DNA of 64,000 nt, taken from assembly GCA_020629515.1 (NCBI GenBank), contig JAHDDE010000003.1, positions 62,001 to 126,000 on the forward strand. Reading direction: 5' to 3'. The notes below the pieces were generated by a model. The model was not told the DNA's origin and ran no database searches. It saw only the letters and a list, made by a program, of their open reading frames with translations. Positions 45,922-55,821 of this stretch are shown here, in pieces (positions within the stretch are counted from its first letter, which is position 1; every line of letters begins with the position of its first letter). A program made the translations under genes and the position numbers. The DNA is from Saprospiraceae bacterium (GTDB taxonomy: Bacteria; Bacteroidota; Bacteroidia; Chitinophagales; Saprospiraceae).

Positions 45922-47073
45922 ATGAAAAAAATAATCAATTTAATAATTATCACCGCAAGCATTATCACATGGCAATCATGTGATAATGAAAAAGCCGAAA
46001 GCCCAATAACGCTTGAAGATAAGCAAGCGGTTTTAGCTGAAAAAAAACAACAACTAAAATCACTCCAAGAGGAGATCGAGCTCTTACAAGATGACATCAT
46101 CAGTCTAAGTCCCGAACTTCAAGAAAAGTCAAAACTTGTTGATACAATGATCATCGTTAATAGTGATTTCAAACGTTATATTGAAATACAAGGCTCCGTA
46201 ATCGCAGATGACGTTGTCAATGTGGTGAGTGAAATACCAGGGAGGATTAATTATCTCAAAGTTAGAGAAGGAGACCCTATACGTAAAGGGCAAGTAATCG
46301 CTACCGTTGACATGGAATCTGTCGAGCTCCAGATTGCTGAGATCCAGACTGCTTTATCTCTTGCTAGTGATGTATATGACAGGCAAAAAAGACTATGGGA
46401 TCAAAATATAGGAAGTGAAGTACAATTTCTCCAAGCAAAAAATAATAAGGAGAGGTTAGAAAAGTCATTAGAATCAGCTCAGTTCCAATTGACAAAATCT
46501 AAAATCTATGCGCCTATATCAGGTGTTGTAGACCGAGAGATATTAAAATTGGGAGAGATTGCCTCGCCAGGTATGCCTATCGTCAGTCTCATCAATACAC
46601 GAAAGGTAAAAGTGAATACTGACCTCCCAGAACGCTTTCTGAAAATCATCAGAAAAGGAGATAGAGTAAATCTATATTTCCCAAGTATAGATTTGGAAAT
46701 GACAGGAAGAGTTAGTCTTATGGGTAGATCAATAGATCCAACTAATAGGACTCTTAATGTTGAGATAACACCAGCTAAATACTCCGAGCTATTGAAACCA
46801 AACTTATTGGCAGAAATCAAAATTTTGGAAAAACAAGAAGATAATGTTGTTACCATACCAGTAGAATATGTATTGCAATTAGTGAATGGCCAAGAATTCG
46901 TGTATCTCGCAGACATACAAGATGATCGCATAAGAGCCAAACGTCAGTTGGTAGAGACAGGTGATGCATCAGGTAACGACATAATAATAACTTCTGGATT
47001 AGAACCAGGAACTACTATAGTGAGTAAAGGTTCGAGAAACATAAGTGAAGGAGATCTTCTCAAATTTGATTAA
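45922..47073 (+). CDS. RND efflux periplasmic adaptor lipoprotein (membrane fusion protein)
   Basis: Starting at ATG 45922, the 383-residue protein has a lipoprotein signal ending ITWQSC (Cys20), a coiled coil right after it (KQAVLAEKKQQLKSLQEEIE), a lipoyl-like half motif GRINYLKVREGDPIRKGQVI, the hairpin region, and the second lipoyl half with KIYAPISGVVDREILKLGE. It bridges the RND pump and the TolC-like channel. The early coiled coil before the first lipoyl motif is unusual in classic AcrA. Confidence 0.92.
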   Translation: MKKIINLIIITASIITWQSCDNEKAESPITLEDKQAVLAEKKQQLKSLQEEIELLQDDIISLSPELQEKSKLVDTMIIVNSDFKRYIEIQGSVIADDVVNVVSEIPGRINYLKVREGDPIRKGQVIATVDMESVELQIAEIQTALSLASDVYDRQKRLWDQNIGSEVQFLQAKNNKERLEKSLESAQFQLTKSKIYAPISGVVDREILKLGEIASPGMPIVSLINTRKVKVNTDLPERFLKIIRKGDRVNLYFPSIDLEMTGRVSLMGRSIDPTNRTLNVEITPAKYSELLKPNLLAEIKILEKQEDNVVTIPVEYVLQLVNGQEFVYLADIQDDRIRAKRQLVETGDASGNDIIITSGLEPGTTIVSKGSRNISEGDLLKFD

Positions 47074-47082
47074 TAGATATCT

Positions 47083-50000
47083 ATGAGCAAGGAGAATAAA
47101 AAATCAAGAACCTTTGGACTGAGTTCTTTCGCTGTAGATAATGGCACCAGTATTTTCATCCTCATATTGATGATTTTTATTTTTGGATTTAGGGCTTATC
47201 AAGATATGCCTAAAGAGTCCTATCCAGATGCCAGTTTTCCTACCGTGTATATCAATACTCCCTACTTTGGCAATTCAGCAGAAGAGATAGAAAATCTTAT
47301 AGCTCGACCCATTGAAAATGAAATAAATACGATAAGTGGAGTTAAGCGGATGAACTCCACGTCAATTCAAGACTTTTCAGTGATATTAGTCGAGTTTGAC
47401 CCAGATCAAGACCAAGATATAGTAGTCAGAAAAGTAAAAGACGCTGTAGACAAGGCTAAATCAGAATTGCCAACTGACTTAGACCAAGATCCACTCGTAC
47501 AAGAAGTTAACTTCTCTGAACTCCCTATCATGACCATTAATATCTCTGGAGAGTATGGTATGGACGAACTGAGAACCATAGGAGAATATCTCCAAGATAA
47601 GATAGAAAGCATGTCCCAGATCAACAGGGTCGATCTCAAGGGTGCCTTGGATAGAGAAGTAAAAGTGGATATAGATCTTATCAAGATGCAGTCGCTGCAA
47701 GTTTCCTTTATGGATGTAGAGGCTGCAATAGCGCAAGAGAACATGTCCATGTCAGCGGGAGAGTTAGTGACTAATGATTTCAGAAGATCGATTAGAATCA
47801 TTGGAGAATTTGAGACAACAGATGAAATTCAGGAGGTTATAGTCAAATCAGAAAATTTAAGACCTATTTACCTCAAAGACTTTGCAACCGTAGAGTATGG
47901 GTTTGAAGAAAGATCGAGTTATGCTCGTTCCAATAGCCTACCTGTTATATCACTTGATATCATAAAGAGAAAAGGTGGAAATATCATAGATGTAGCAGAA
48001 GAAATTAAGGTACTATTAGAGAATGAAAAAACCAATCTACCACCAGATATTAATCTGGCATTATTCAATGACACGTCTAAGTACATAGAGGAATCAATCG
48101 CAACACTTGAAAATAGTATTATATCAGGGGTAATACTGGTAGTTCTCGTTCTTTTATTTTTCTTAGGTTTCAGAAATGCACTTTTTGTTGGTATGTCCAT
48201 ACCATTGAGTATGTTGATGGGCATATTATTCTTGCATATTACTGGTAATTCTATGAATATCATTGTACTCTTTGCATTGATATTAGCCCTTGGGCTATTG
48301 GTAGATAATGCCATTGTGGTAGTGGAAAATATATATCGCTACATGCAAGATGGTTATAGCTCCTATGAGGCAGCCAAGTATGGTGCTGGAGAAGTAGCAA
48401 TGCCTATTATTGCTTCGACAGCGACTACCTTAGCGGCATTTATCCCTCTGGCTATGTGGCCAGGAATCATGGGAGAGTTTATGCGCTTCTTTCCTGTAAC
48501 ATTGATCGCGGTCTTGACTTCTTCACTTTTCGTGGCACTTGTTATCAATCCTGTACTCACATCAAGATTGATGAAAGTTCAGCAAGATAATCACGAAGAT
48601 CAAGACATACCTCGTCGTATGAGAAATGTATTAATAGGGACAGCCATACTTATACTTCTTGCTATAGGATCACATATTGGTGACATACTTTGGCTACGTA
48701 ACATACTAAGTATCACCGCTATCATGTCAATAGTTTCATTCTTTTTATTTAGGCCAGCTACAGCATTTTTTCAACACACTGGACTACCGTTTTTAGAAAA
48801 GATCTATGATAGGTTTATCAATTTTGTATTAAGTGGCGTGGGACCTTACATAACATTTTTTGGTACGTTCTTACTTTTGATCGGTGCCATTCAACTATTC
48901 AATCGATTCACTCCAGATATTGAATATTTTCCTACAAGTGATCCAGCTTATGTAAATGTATTTGTAGACTTACCTCTCGGATCTGATATCGAAGCGACTA
49001 ATCATATCGTTAAGTCAATAGAATCGGATATGATTGATGCTCTGGAGCCATTTGACTTTATTGTAGAAGAAGTATTGACTCAAATAGGAGAAGAAACTTC
49101 CGATCCTCAATCTCCTCCAGAACCAGGTATAACACCTCACAAAGCGAGGATCACTGCCTCTTTTTTAGCTTACAAAGACCGTGACGGCATGTCCTCGATG
49201 GACGCTATGAAAGCCATAAGAGATGGGATCCAAGAATATCCAGGTGCCAATATCGTAGTCGCTCAGAATGTTGATGGACCGCCAGTAGGCCTTCCTATCA
49301 ATATTGAAGTAACTGGAGAAGATCTTGATCAGCTCTCTGACTTAACGGAAGAAATGGTTACTTATCTCAATAGTAAGAGAATACCTGGTATAGAGGGATT
49401 AAAAAGAGATGTAATTCTTGCCAAGCCTGAACTTGAGGTGACAATTGATCGAGAAGCAGCACGTAGATATGGACTTTCGACTGCCCAAATAGCCAGCGCA
49501 ATAAGAACTTCTGTCTATGGAAAAGAGGTATCAAAATTCAAAGTTGGTGAAGATGAATACCCGATAATGATACGTCTTAATGAAGACTATAGATACAATA
49601 CCAGCGCTCTAATGAATCAAAAAATAACTTTCAGAAGTCAAGCGACAGGTAGAATTGTTCAAGTTCCTATAAGTAGTGTAACCGATTATAATTACCAGAC
49701 TTCATATAATGCTGTCAAAAGAAAAGACCAAAAAAGAATAATCACTATATATTCAAATGTCTTAAAAGGATATAATGCTAACGATATTGTAGATGAATTA
49801 AAATATGCAATGACCAGCTATGAAATTCCAGAGGGAGTATCATTTGAATTTACTGGAGAACAAGAACAACAAGGAGAAGATATGGCCTTCTTGATGAATG
49901 CTTTTGTGTTAGCCTTGTTCACAATTTTCATCATTCTTGTCGCCCAATTTAATTCAGTTTACAGTCCATTTATTATCATTATAACAGTTGTATTCAGTAC

Positions 50001-50526
50001 CATAGGTGTTTTACTTGGCTATGTCGTCACAGGTAAAACATTGGGAGTGATTTTTACGGGCGTTGGTATAATATCTCTTGCTGGCATAGTTGTCAACAAC
50101 GCCATAGTATTAATAGACTATATAAATCTATTAGTACAAAAGCGTAGAGAAGAACTTGGTCTGTCTAATATGTTAGATATGGACAAGGATGATGTAAAAC
50201 AAGCCGTTATAAAAGGAGGTGCAACCAGACTCAGGCCTGTGTTATTGACCGCCATTACTACGGTATTAGGGTTGATTCCATTAGCCATAGAGTTCAACAT
50301 CAATTTTTTTACCATTATAACCGATCTTGATCCTAAAATTTATTTTGGAGGGGACACAACTGCCATGTGGGGTTCATTAGCATGGACTGTGATTTATGGA
50401 TTAGTGTTCTCCACATTTTTGACTTTAGTAGTTGTTCCAGCTATGTATTGGGTAGCTTATAGATTAAAATATAGAACCGAAGGGTACTTTTATTTCAAAA
50501 AACAGAAAAACATTGAACAAGGATAA
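47083..50526 (+). CDS. RND family efflux transporter, inner-membrane pump
   Basis: The 1147-residue pump has the RND layout: a first membrane segment (21-38), a large periplasmic loop from YPDASFPTVYINTPYFGNSA, five more helices with the motif ALILALGLLVDNAIVVVENI, then the same half repeated with GIISLAGIVVNNAIVLIDYIN. The proton relay site reads VDNA where AcrB has VDDA, so one of two aspartates is Asn. A cytosolic or loop insertion at about 500-530 (KVQQDNHEDQDIPRRMRN) is longer than usual. Substrates (drugs, dyes, metals or lipids) are not predictable. Confidence 0.93.
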   Translation: MSKENKKSRTFGLSSFAVDNGTSIFILILMIFIFGFRAYQDMPKESYPDASFPTVYINTPYFGNSAEEIENLIARPIENEINTISGVKRMNSTSIQDFSVILVEFDPDQDQDIVVRKVKDAVDKAKSELPTDLDQDPLVQEVNFSELPIMTINISGEYGMDELRTIGEYLQDKIESMSQINRVDLKGALDREVKVDIDLIKMQSLQVSFMDVEAAIAQENMSMSAGELVTNDFRRSIRIIGEFETTDEIQEVIVKSENLRPIYLKDFATVEYGFEERSSYARSNSLPVISLDIIKRKGGNIIDVAEEIKVLLENEKTNLPPDINLALFNDTSKYIEESIATLENSIISGVILVVLVLLFFLGFRNALFVGMSIPLSMLMGILFLHITGNSMNIIVLFALILALGLLVDNAIVVVENIYRYMQDGYSSYEAAKYGAGEVAMPIIASTATTLAAFIPLAMWPGIMGEFMRFFPVTLIAVLTSSLFVALVINPVLTSRLMKVQQDNHEDQDIPRRMRNVLIGTAILILLAIGSHIGDILWLRNILSITAIMSIVSFFLFRPATAFFQHTGLPFLEKIYDRFINFVLSGVGPYITFFGTFLLLIGAIQLFNRFTPDIEYFPTSDPAYVNVFVDLPLGSDIEATNHIVKSIESDMIDALEPFDFIVEEVLTQIGEETSDPQSPPEPGITPHKARITASFLAYKDRDGMSSMDAMKAIRDGIQEYPGANIVVAQNVDGPPVGLPINIEVTGEDLDQLSDLTEEMVTYLNSKRIPGIEGLKRDVILAKPELEVTIDREAARRYGLSTAQIASAIRTSVYGKEVSKFKVGEDEYPIMIRLNEDYRYNTSALMNQKITFRSQATGRIVQVPISSVTDYNYQTSYNAVKRKDQKRIITIYSNVLKGYNANDIVDELKYAMTSYEIPEGVSFEFTGEQEQQGEDMAFLMNAFVLALFTIFIILVAQFNSVYSPFIIIITVVFSTIGVLLGYVVTGKTLGVIFTGVGIISLAGIVVNNAIVLIDYINLLVQKRREELGLSNMLDMDKDDVKQAVIKGGATRLRPVLLTAITTVLGLIPLAIEFNINFFTIITDLDPKIYFGGDTTAMWGSLAWTVIYGLVFSTFLTLVVVPAMYWVAYRLKYRTEGYFYFKKQKNIEQG

Positions 50527-51166
50527 AGACGATATAAGATCATTAAGATCGTCCTACGAACAAGGGTCACTCAACGTAGATGAAGTATCAGATAATCCCT
50601 TTGTTCAATTCAATCGATGGTTCAACTTTGCTATTGATCAAGAGATCTATGAGGCCAATGCTATGACACTCGCTACCTGTGGATCAGATGGACAGCCATC
50701 TGCGAGAACAGTACTATTAAAAGAAATTGAAGTAGATGGGTTTCTATTCTATTCCAATTATCTTAGTAAAAAAGGACTTCAACTTAAAGAAAACAATAAG
50801 GCATCACTTTTATTCTTTTGGAAAGAACTGGAAAGACAAATTAGAATAGAGGGAATAGTAGAAAAAATTACTCCAGCGCATTCTGAGGACTATTTTCATT
50901 CAAGGCCAAGGGGCAGTCAAATTGGTGCTTGGGTAAGCCCTCAAAGTCAGCAGATCACACGATCAGAATTAGACAACAGAAAAACTGAATTTGAAAATAA
51001 ATTTGCAGATCAAAAGAGTATACCTATACCAGATTATTGGGGAGGATATAAACTAAAACCTCATTATTTTGAATTTTGGCAAGGCCGTAAGAATCGTCTT
51101 CATGATAGGATATCCTACTCACCTATAGATCCAGACAAGTGGCAGATTAAGAGGATAGCTCCATAA
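50513..51166 (+). CDS. pdxH: Pyridoxamine 5'-phosphate oxidase
   Basis: This FMN enzyme oxidises pyridoxamine or pyridoxine phosphate to pyridoxal phosphate. The 217-residue protein has the conserved DNPFVQFNRWF, EANAMTLATCGSDGQPSART, LLFFWKELERQIRIEG, SRPRGSQIGAWVSPQSQ and the C-terminal FWQGRKNRLHDRISY followed by W-Q-I-K-R-I-A-P. The TTG start overlaps the RND pump gene by 14 bases and is favoured because the family starts about ten residues before the first conserved block. It is a metabolic gene at the end of the efflux operon. Confidence 0.93.
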   Translation: MNKDKDDIRSLRSSYEQGSLNVDEVSDNPFVQFNRWFNFAIDQEIYEANAMTLATCGSDGQPSARTVLLKEIEVDGFLFYSNYLSKKGLQLKENNKASLLFFWKELERQIRIEGIVEKITPAHSEDYFHSRPRGSQIGAWVSPQSQQITRSELDNRKTEFENKFADQKSIPIPDYWGGYKLKPHYFEFWQGRKNRLHDRISYSPIDPDKWQIKRIAP

Positions 51167-51272
51167 TTGTGGATTGTTCAAGATAGAGATGTTTTATAAT
51201 AGTCACGCCACCCTAAAAAATTAACAATCTCTTCAACTATTATTTAATTTTTTACTCTATCTATGGATTACA

Positions 51273-51322
51273 AATATTAGAAAACTAATATTATTCATAG
51301 AGAAGTATACACGCATACTTCT
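51273..51322 (+). promoter_or_regulatory. Two tandem hairpins upstream of the SulP gene
   Basis: AATATTAG/CTAATATT (51273-51280, 51285-51292; 4-base loop) and AGAAGTAT/ATACTTCT (51301-51308, 51315-51322; 6-base loop) are both perfect 8-base stems, 8 bases apart. They lie 17 bases before the start codon. They may end the pdxH transcript or act as operators or leader structures for SulP. Confidence 0.5.
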
Positions 51323-51338
51323 TTCAATTATTACTAAA

Positions 51339-53195
51339 ATGAAGAAATTATTTGATTTAGATTTCTCTCACTTTAAGGGTGATCTATTCGGGGGTATAAC
51401 AGCAGGAATCGTTGCTCTTCCATTGGCTTTAGCTTTTGGAGTCCAATCAGGACTTGGCCCAAGTGCAGGATTATATGGAGCGATGTTTATAGCATTTTTT
51501 GCTGCTCTTTTTGGTGGCACCAATACTCAGATTTCTGGTCCTACTGCGCCAATGACTGCTGTGAGCATGCTCATCGTAGCGGGTATGGTGGCAGCCAATG
51601 ATGGGGATGTTGCTAAAGCATTACCTTCTATCCTCGTAGTATTTTTATTAGCCGGATTGATTCAGATAGGCCTTGGAGTTGCGGGCATTGGAAAATACAT
51701 TAAATACATCCCTTACCCCGTTGTTTCAGGATTTATGACCGCTATAGGTGTGATCATATTAGTGACTCAAATTCTTCCTGCAATAGGTTATTATCCTAAG
51801 GAGGATATAGAATACGTCAATCAGTTCAAACCTCAAGCAAAAGAAGTAATCTTAGAAAATATATTAAAAGAAGAAGCTGGGGAAGAAATATTGTTAATAA
51901 GACACTTTGAAGAGACGATTAAAAGAGCACCTGAAATTTCTACAATAGCAATCGAAAAAGAATCAAAAACATTAGCCGGTGCAGCTACAAGTGGAGTAAT
52001 TGGGGCACTTAAAATATTGCCAAGGGCGATTCAAAATATCAAATGGTTAGAACTACTAATTGCATTATCGACCATCATTATAATTTATGGATTTAAGCGC
52101 ATTACCACAGCTGTTCCGAGCACATTAGTAGCCCTATTTTTAGTAAGTGTAGTGTGTGTTATAGCCAAAGTAGATTACTACCCAATCGAAGAGATACCCA
52201 GTGGTTTCCCACTCCCTCAATTGAGTATGTTTTCTGATATGACCTTCTCAAGTATACAACCTTATATAGTAACCGCATTTTTATTGAGTCTATTAGGTGC
52301 TATAGACTCACTGCTAACCTCTATAGTCGCAGATAATATGACCAAAACAAAGCATAAACCCAATAAAGAACTTATTGGACAAGGTATTGGTAATTCTATT
52401 GCCGCGATCTTTGGTGGCCTACCAGGAGCGGGAGCCACAATACGAACAGTTGTCAATATTAATGCTGGTGGGAAAACACGAATCTCTGGAATGATCGCTG
52501 GTATACTCTTATTAGTGGTTCTATTATTATTAGGCCCGATAGCCTCTAAAATTCCAGCAGCCGTATTGGCAGGTATTTTGATCACGGTGGGTATCGGCGT
52601 CATGGACTATAAGGGAATAAAGGCTATACCTCATATGCCAAAGGAAGAAGTAGCAATTATGCTTACCGTATTAGTGATCGCCTCATTCTACGATCTAATA
52701 GCCGCTGTAGGAATAGGGCTTGTTATAGCTTCTTTAATATTTATGAAAAAAATAGGAGATCTCACTGCAAAAGAATCAGATGTCAAATCATTAATAGAAG
52801 AAGTAGAATGGGATGATGAAAAACGTTTTCCCAAAAATCTTAAAGAAGAGGTCTTTATTAAACATATCGAAGGTCCGTTATTTTTTGGCTCAACAAGCGA
52901 CTTTCAACAAATAGCAATGCAAATACCAGAAACTGCATCAAACGTTGTAATTAGAATGGATAGAGTCCCATATATGGATCAGTCTGGCTTATATGCCATG
53001 GAAGATATATTAGTTGACTTAGCAGCGGCTGGAACAAAAATTCTTCTTTGTAAACTTCGAGAACAACCGAGATATATGATGGAAAAAATTGATATAATTC
53101 CAGATCTGATCCCTAAAGATCAAATTTTTGACAATTTTGATGATTGTCTCAATTGGATCAAAGAAAATGTCAAAGACGAATATCCTAAGGATTAG
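51339..53195 (+). CDS. SulP family anion transporter with C-terminal STAS domain
   Basis: The 618-residue protein has about 12 membrane segments with the SulP marks DLFGGITAGIVALPLALAFG and GPTAPMTAVSM, plus AAIFGGLPGAGATIRTVVNI in the second half. A STAS domain (about 505-615) ends it, with VIRMDRVPYMDQSGLYAME around the site where anti-sigma antagonists have the regulatory Ser. Family members carry sulfate, bicarbonate or dicarboxylates, with sodium or proton coupling; the substrate is unknown. A segment of about 60 residues between helices (155-215) is unusually long and charged. Confidence 0.92.
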   Translation: MKKLFDLDFSHFKGDLFGGITAGIVALPLALAFGVQSGLGPSAGLYGAMFIAFFAALFGGTNTQISGPTAPMTAVSMLIVAGMVAANDGDVAKALPSILVVFLLAGLIQIGLGVAGIGKYIKYIPYPVVSGFMTAIGVIILVTQILPAIGYYPKEDIEYVNQFKPQAKEVILENILKEEAGEEILLIRHFEETIKRAPEISTIAIEKESKTLAGAATSGVIGALKILPRAIQNIKWLELLIALSTIIIIYGFKRITTAVPSTLVALFLVSVVCVIAKVDYYPIEEIPSGFPLPQLSMFSDMTFSSIQPYIVTAFLLSLLGAIDSLLTSIVADNMTKTKHKPNKELIGQGIGNSIAAIFGGLPGAGATIRTVVNINAGGKTRISGMIAGILLLVVLLLLGPIASKIPAAVLAGILITVGIGVMDYKGIKAIPHMPKEEVAIMLTVLVIASFYDLIAAVGIGLVIASLIFMKKIGDLTAKESDVKSLIEEVEWDDEKRFPKNLKEEVFIKHIEGPLFFGSTSDFQQIAMQIPETASNVVIRMDRVPYMDQSGLYAMEDILVDLAAAGTKILLCKLREQPRYMMEKIDIIPDLIPKDQIFDNFDDCLNWIKENVKDEYPKD

Positions 53196-53212
53196 TCAAT
53201 CAAAATCAAAAA

Positions 53213-53240
53213 AGGGTCGATATCATTAGATACCGACCCT
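53213..53240 (-). terminator. Terminator between SulP and porin genes
   Basis: AGGGTCG (53213-53219) pairs with CGACCCT (53234-53240), with an inner TATC/GATA extension. The A run at 53207-53213 yields a U tract for minus-strand transcripts from the porin gene; SulP may share the hairpin. Confidence 0.7.
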
Positions 53241-53266
53241 AAACTATATTAATTCAAGACTATCAG

Positions 53267-54229
53267 TTAAAATCCATATACCGCTGCTAACATAAACGAT
53301 GATAATCCTTCTACTTCATCAGCACTGAATGAATCAACTCTAAACTCAGGGATAATAGTAAGGTTGCCGATAGTATAACCTGCACTTACAGTGAAATCTA
53401 CCACACTACTCTCTCCAAGTGATCCTACGATCCCTCCTGTTTTATCTTTGAAGTACTCGACTCTCGCCCCTAATTTAAGTGCATCGGAAGTGGCCAACTG
53501 CAGATAACCCGCAAATCCTGTAAAAGCATCGCTAGCATCTGTAGCATTAACTCCTATATAGACTGCGTCGGTCACATTTACTCCTGCAGTTAAATCTATC
53601 TGAAAGAAACCATCTGTGAATAAAGTATTCAACCATGCTCCACCCTTATCAAATTCATATCCTAATTGTGCACCACCATAGTAATCCGATCCATCTGGCT
53701 GAAATTCCGTCGCATCCGTTTCATTAAATACACCTAACATTAGTGATAATCCACCACCTAATGATATATCCGTTTTTAATCCAGTATGACTGAATGGACC
53801 ATATGAAAACATATAAGACGTGCTGTAATTAAAATTACCTGTTGGTGAGATTACCTCATATCCTAAAAACGTATTGAAGTTACCGAGTGTAAAAGTTACA
53901 TTATCCGAAACATTCCAATAGGCATATAACTGGTTTACAATATTTGAACTTCCTACAGACCCAAATACAGCTTCTTCTCCTCTTGGTCCAAATACTAAAT
54001 CTCCAACGAAACCCACATTATTTGCTTCATGCTCTGCAATAAGGTTTACCATACCTAAGGCGAAACCATTTTTGTTAGCGAATGAAGTTGCTGGTGCATC
54101 TCCTGTGCTTCTAAAATATGCGTCAACTGACCCACTTAATGAAAGTCCGCTCTCTTCAGCTACCTCCTCTTGAGCATAAATAGCTATAGTAATAAATGCT
54201 AAAACAAATGATAGTAAAATCTTTTTCAT
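53267..54229 (-). CDS. Outer-membrane porin of the BBP2 type
   Basis: The 320-residue protein has a signal peptide cleaved near IYAQE and a beta-barrel course with NGFALGMVNLIAEHE, GFVGDLVFGPRGEEAVF and a C-terminal MLAAVYGF. In Bacteroidota this OmpL-like porin is often found next to the ammonium transporter and PII genes, as here, which suggests a part in nitrogen uptake. It is 224 bases from amt with a terminator between, so it probably has its own promoter. ATG 54229 is preferred to TTG 54238. Confidence 0.82.
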   Translation of the reverse strand: MKKILLSFVLAFITIAIYAQEEVAEESGLSLSGSVDAYFRSTGDAPATSFANKNGFALGMVNLIAEHEANNVGFVGDLVFGPRGEEAVFGSVGSSNIVNQLYAYWNVSDNVTFTLGNFNTFLGYEVISPTGNFNYSTSYMFSYGPFSHTGLKTDISLGGGLSLMLGVFNETDATEFQPDGSDYYGGAQLGYEFDKGGAWLNTLFTDGFFQIDLTAGVNVTDAVYIGVNATDASDAFTGFAGYLQLATSDALKLGARVEYFKDKTGGIVGSLGESSVVDFTVSAGYTIGNLTIIPEFRVDSFSADEVEGLSSFMLAAVYGF

Positions 54230-54391
54230 GATCTTCAATTTTAATTTTGTAGAATGTTCTTTTTAAAAAATAGAGTATGGGAAGCCTTATGAAAAATTTT
54301 CATTTTTCAGATTATTAATTACATTTGTTCCAGTTGTATGAAAAATCTGGGACAATGCTTCCCAAAAAAATGTGTTTGATAAACTAACTTT

Positions 54392-54424
54392 AAAAAAGCT
54401 CCCCGCTCATCGAGGAGCTTTTTT
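54392..54424. terminator. Terminator after the ammonium transporter gene
   Basis: AAAAAAGCTCC (54392-54402) and GGAGCTTTTTT (54414-54424) make an 11-base stem with A and U tracts on both sides, so it can act in both directions. It ends the minus-strand glnK-amt transcript. Confidence 0.88.
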
Positions 54425-54452
54425 GTTATTCTGATCTCATCGATTGGTTCAA

Positions 54453-55796
54453 TTAGTTGTAGGCTCTTAACTCATGTTCTGCCATATCCAAGCCTCTTTC
54501 TTCTTCCTCAGCCGATACTCTTATTCCCATTGTAACTTTCAATATGTAGAACAAGATGAATGATACGATGAAAGTAAAAGCACCAATTGCCACGATCCCA
54601 GTTAACTGAGCTGTAAACGAACCACAATCATCACAATCTCCGAATAATGCTACAGCCAATGTACCCCAGATACCACAAACTAAGTGAACAGAAGTGGCAC
54701 CCACAGGATCGTCCAATTTCGCTTTATCAAATGCTGTTACTGATAATGGAATAATAATACCAGCAATAAAACCTATGATGATTGAATCTGTGATTGACAT
54801 AATATCAGCTCCTGCTGTGATACCTACTAAACCTCCTAAGAAACCATTCAGCACCATAGAAAGGTCATGCGACTTAGTCATGATATAACTACACACGAAT
54901 GCACCAATTCCACCTGCGGCAGCTGCTAAAGAGGTGGTTGTAAATACTAATGATACTAACTCAGGGTCAGCACTTAATACTGAACCACCATTAAATCCAA
55001 ACCATCCAAACCATAGTAAGAATACTCCAATAGCCGCTAAAGGCATACTATGTCCTTGTATAGGTCTTATTCCTTTTGCGGTATACTTACCCAATCTTGG
55101 GCCCAACAATATGATACCAGCCAAAGCAGCCCAACCGCCAACTGAGTGTACTAATGTAGATCCTGCGAAATCGTAGAAGCCCATAGCATCTAACCATCCG
55201 CCTCCCCACTTCCAACTACCAGTAATTGGATAACTTAGAGCTACGAAAATCGTAGAAAAAATAAGGAATGGAATTAACTTAATTCTTTCAGCAACTGCTC
55301 CAGAAACTATAGTAGCACCGGTAGCTGCAAACATAGCTTGGAAAATAAAATCTGACCAATACGTGTAATCCGCATACGCAGCTGTCATATCATCTGGACC
55401 TGGACTCAGTCCAAAACCTGCAAATGCAAAAAATCCTGAACTATCCTCTGCAAAACCAGGATACATCAAGTTGAATCCACATAAGCAGTATGTCAATAAT
55501 CCAATACATATAATCATGGCATTCTTAAATAGAATGTTCACTACATTCTTCTTTCTTACAAATCCTGCCTCTAAAGCAGAGAATCCTAAGTGCATGATAA
55601 AAACTAAGGCAGCAGCGATTAATATCCAAAGGTTATTCACTGTGAACTGCGCAAAATCAGCACTGGTTTGAGCAGCAGTAGCTGCCTCAAGGGCTTTATC
55701 GACATTAGCTTGAGCTGCTGCAGCTGCAGCTAATGCTTGATCTACTGTCTCTTGAGCAGTAGGAGTTATCGTTGATTGTAAATATGCTAATAACAT
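54453..55796 (-). CDS. amt: Ammonium transporter Amt with N-terminal extension
   Basis: The 447-residue protein has the eleven membrane segments of Amt/MEP/Rh transporters: MHLGFSALEAGFVRKKNVVN, then GATIVSGAVAERIKLIPF, LVHSVGGWAALAGIILLGPR with pore His, and SVHLVCGIWGTLAVALFGD with the second His. It conducts ammonium or ammonia into the cell. Before the first helix (from about 52) there are about 50 residues rich in Ala and Gln (ALAAAAAAQANVDKALEAAT) with heptad spacing; this is not part of the usual AmtB. It lies 25 bases after the PII gene in one operon. Confidence 0.95.
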   Translation of the reverse strand: MLLAYLQSTITPTAQETVDQALAAAAAAQANVDKALEAATAAQTSADFAQFTVNNLWILIAAALVFIMHLGFSALEAGFVRKKNVVNILFKNAMIICIGLLTYCLCGFNLMYPGFAEDSSGFFAFAGFGLSPGPDDMTAAYADYTYWSDFIFQAMFAATGATIVSGAVAERIKLIPFLIFSTIFVALSYPITGSWKWGGGWLDAMGFYDFAGSTLVHSVGGWAALAGIILLGPRLGKYTAKGIRPIQGHSMPLAAIGVFLLWFGWFGFNGGSVLSADPELVSLVFTTTSLAAAAGGIGAFVCSYIMTKSHDLSMVLNGFLGGLVGITAGADIMSITDSIIIGFIAGIIIPLSVTAFDKAKLDDPVGATSVHLVCGIWGTLAVALFGDCDDCGSFTAQLTGIVAIGAFTFIVSFILFYILKVTMGIRVSAEEEERGLDMAEHELRAYN

Positions 55797-55821
55797 TATA
55801 TTCTAATTTTCAGGTGATGAA

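Noticed and set aside
47406-48314. Antisense frames of up to 131 residues within the RND pump gene
   Set aside because: They lie within a complete, recognised gene and show no family motif.
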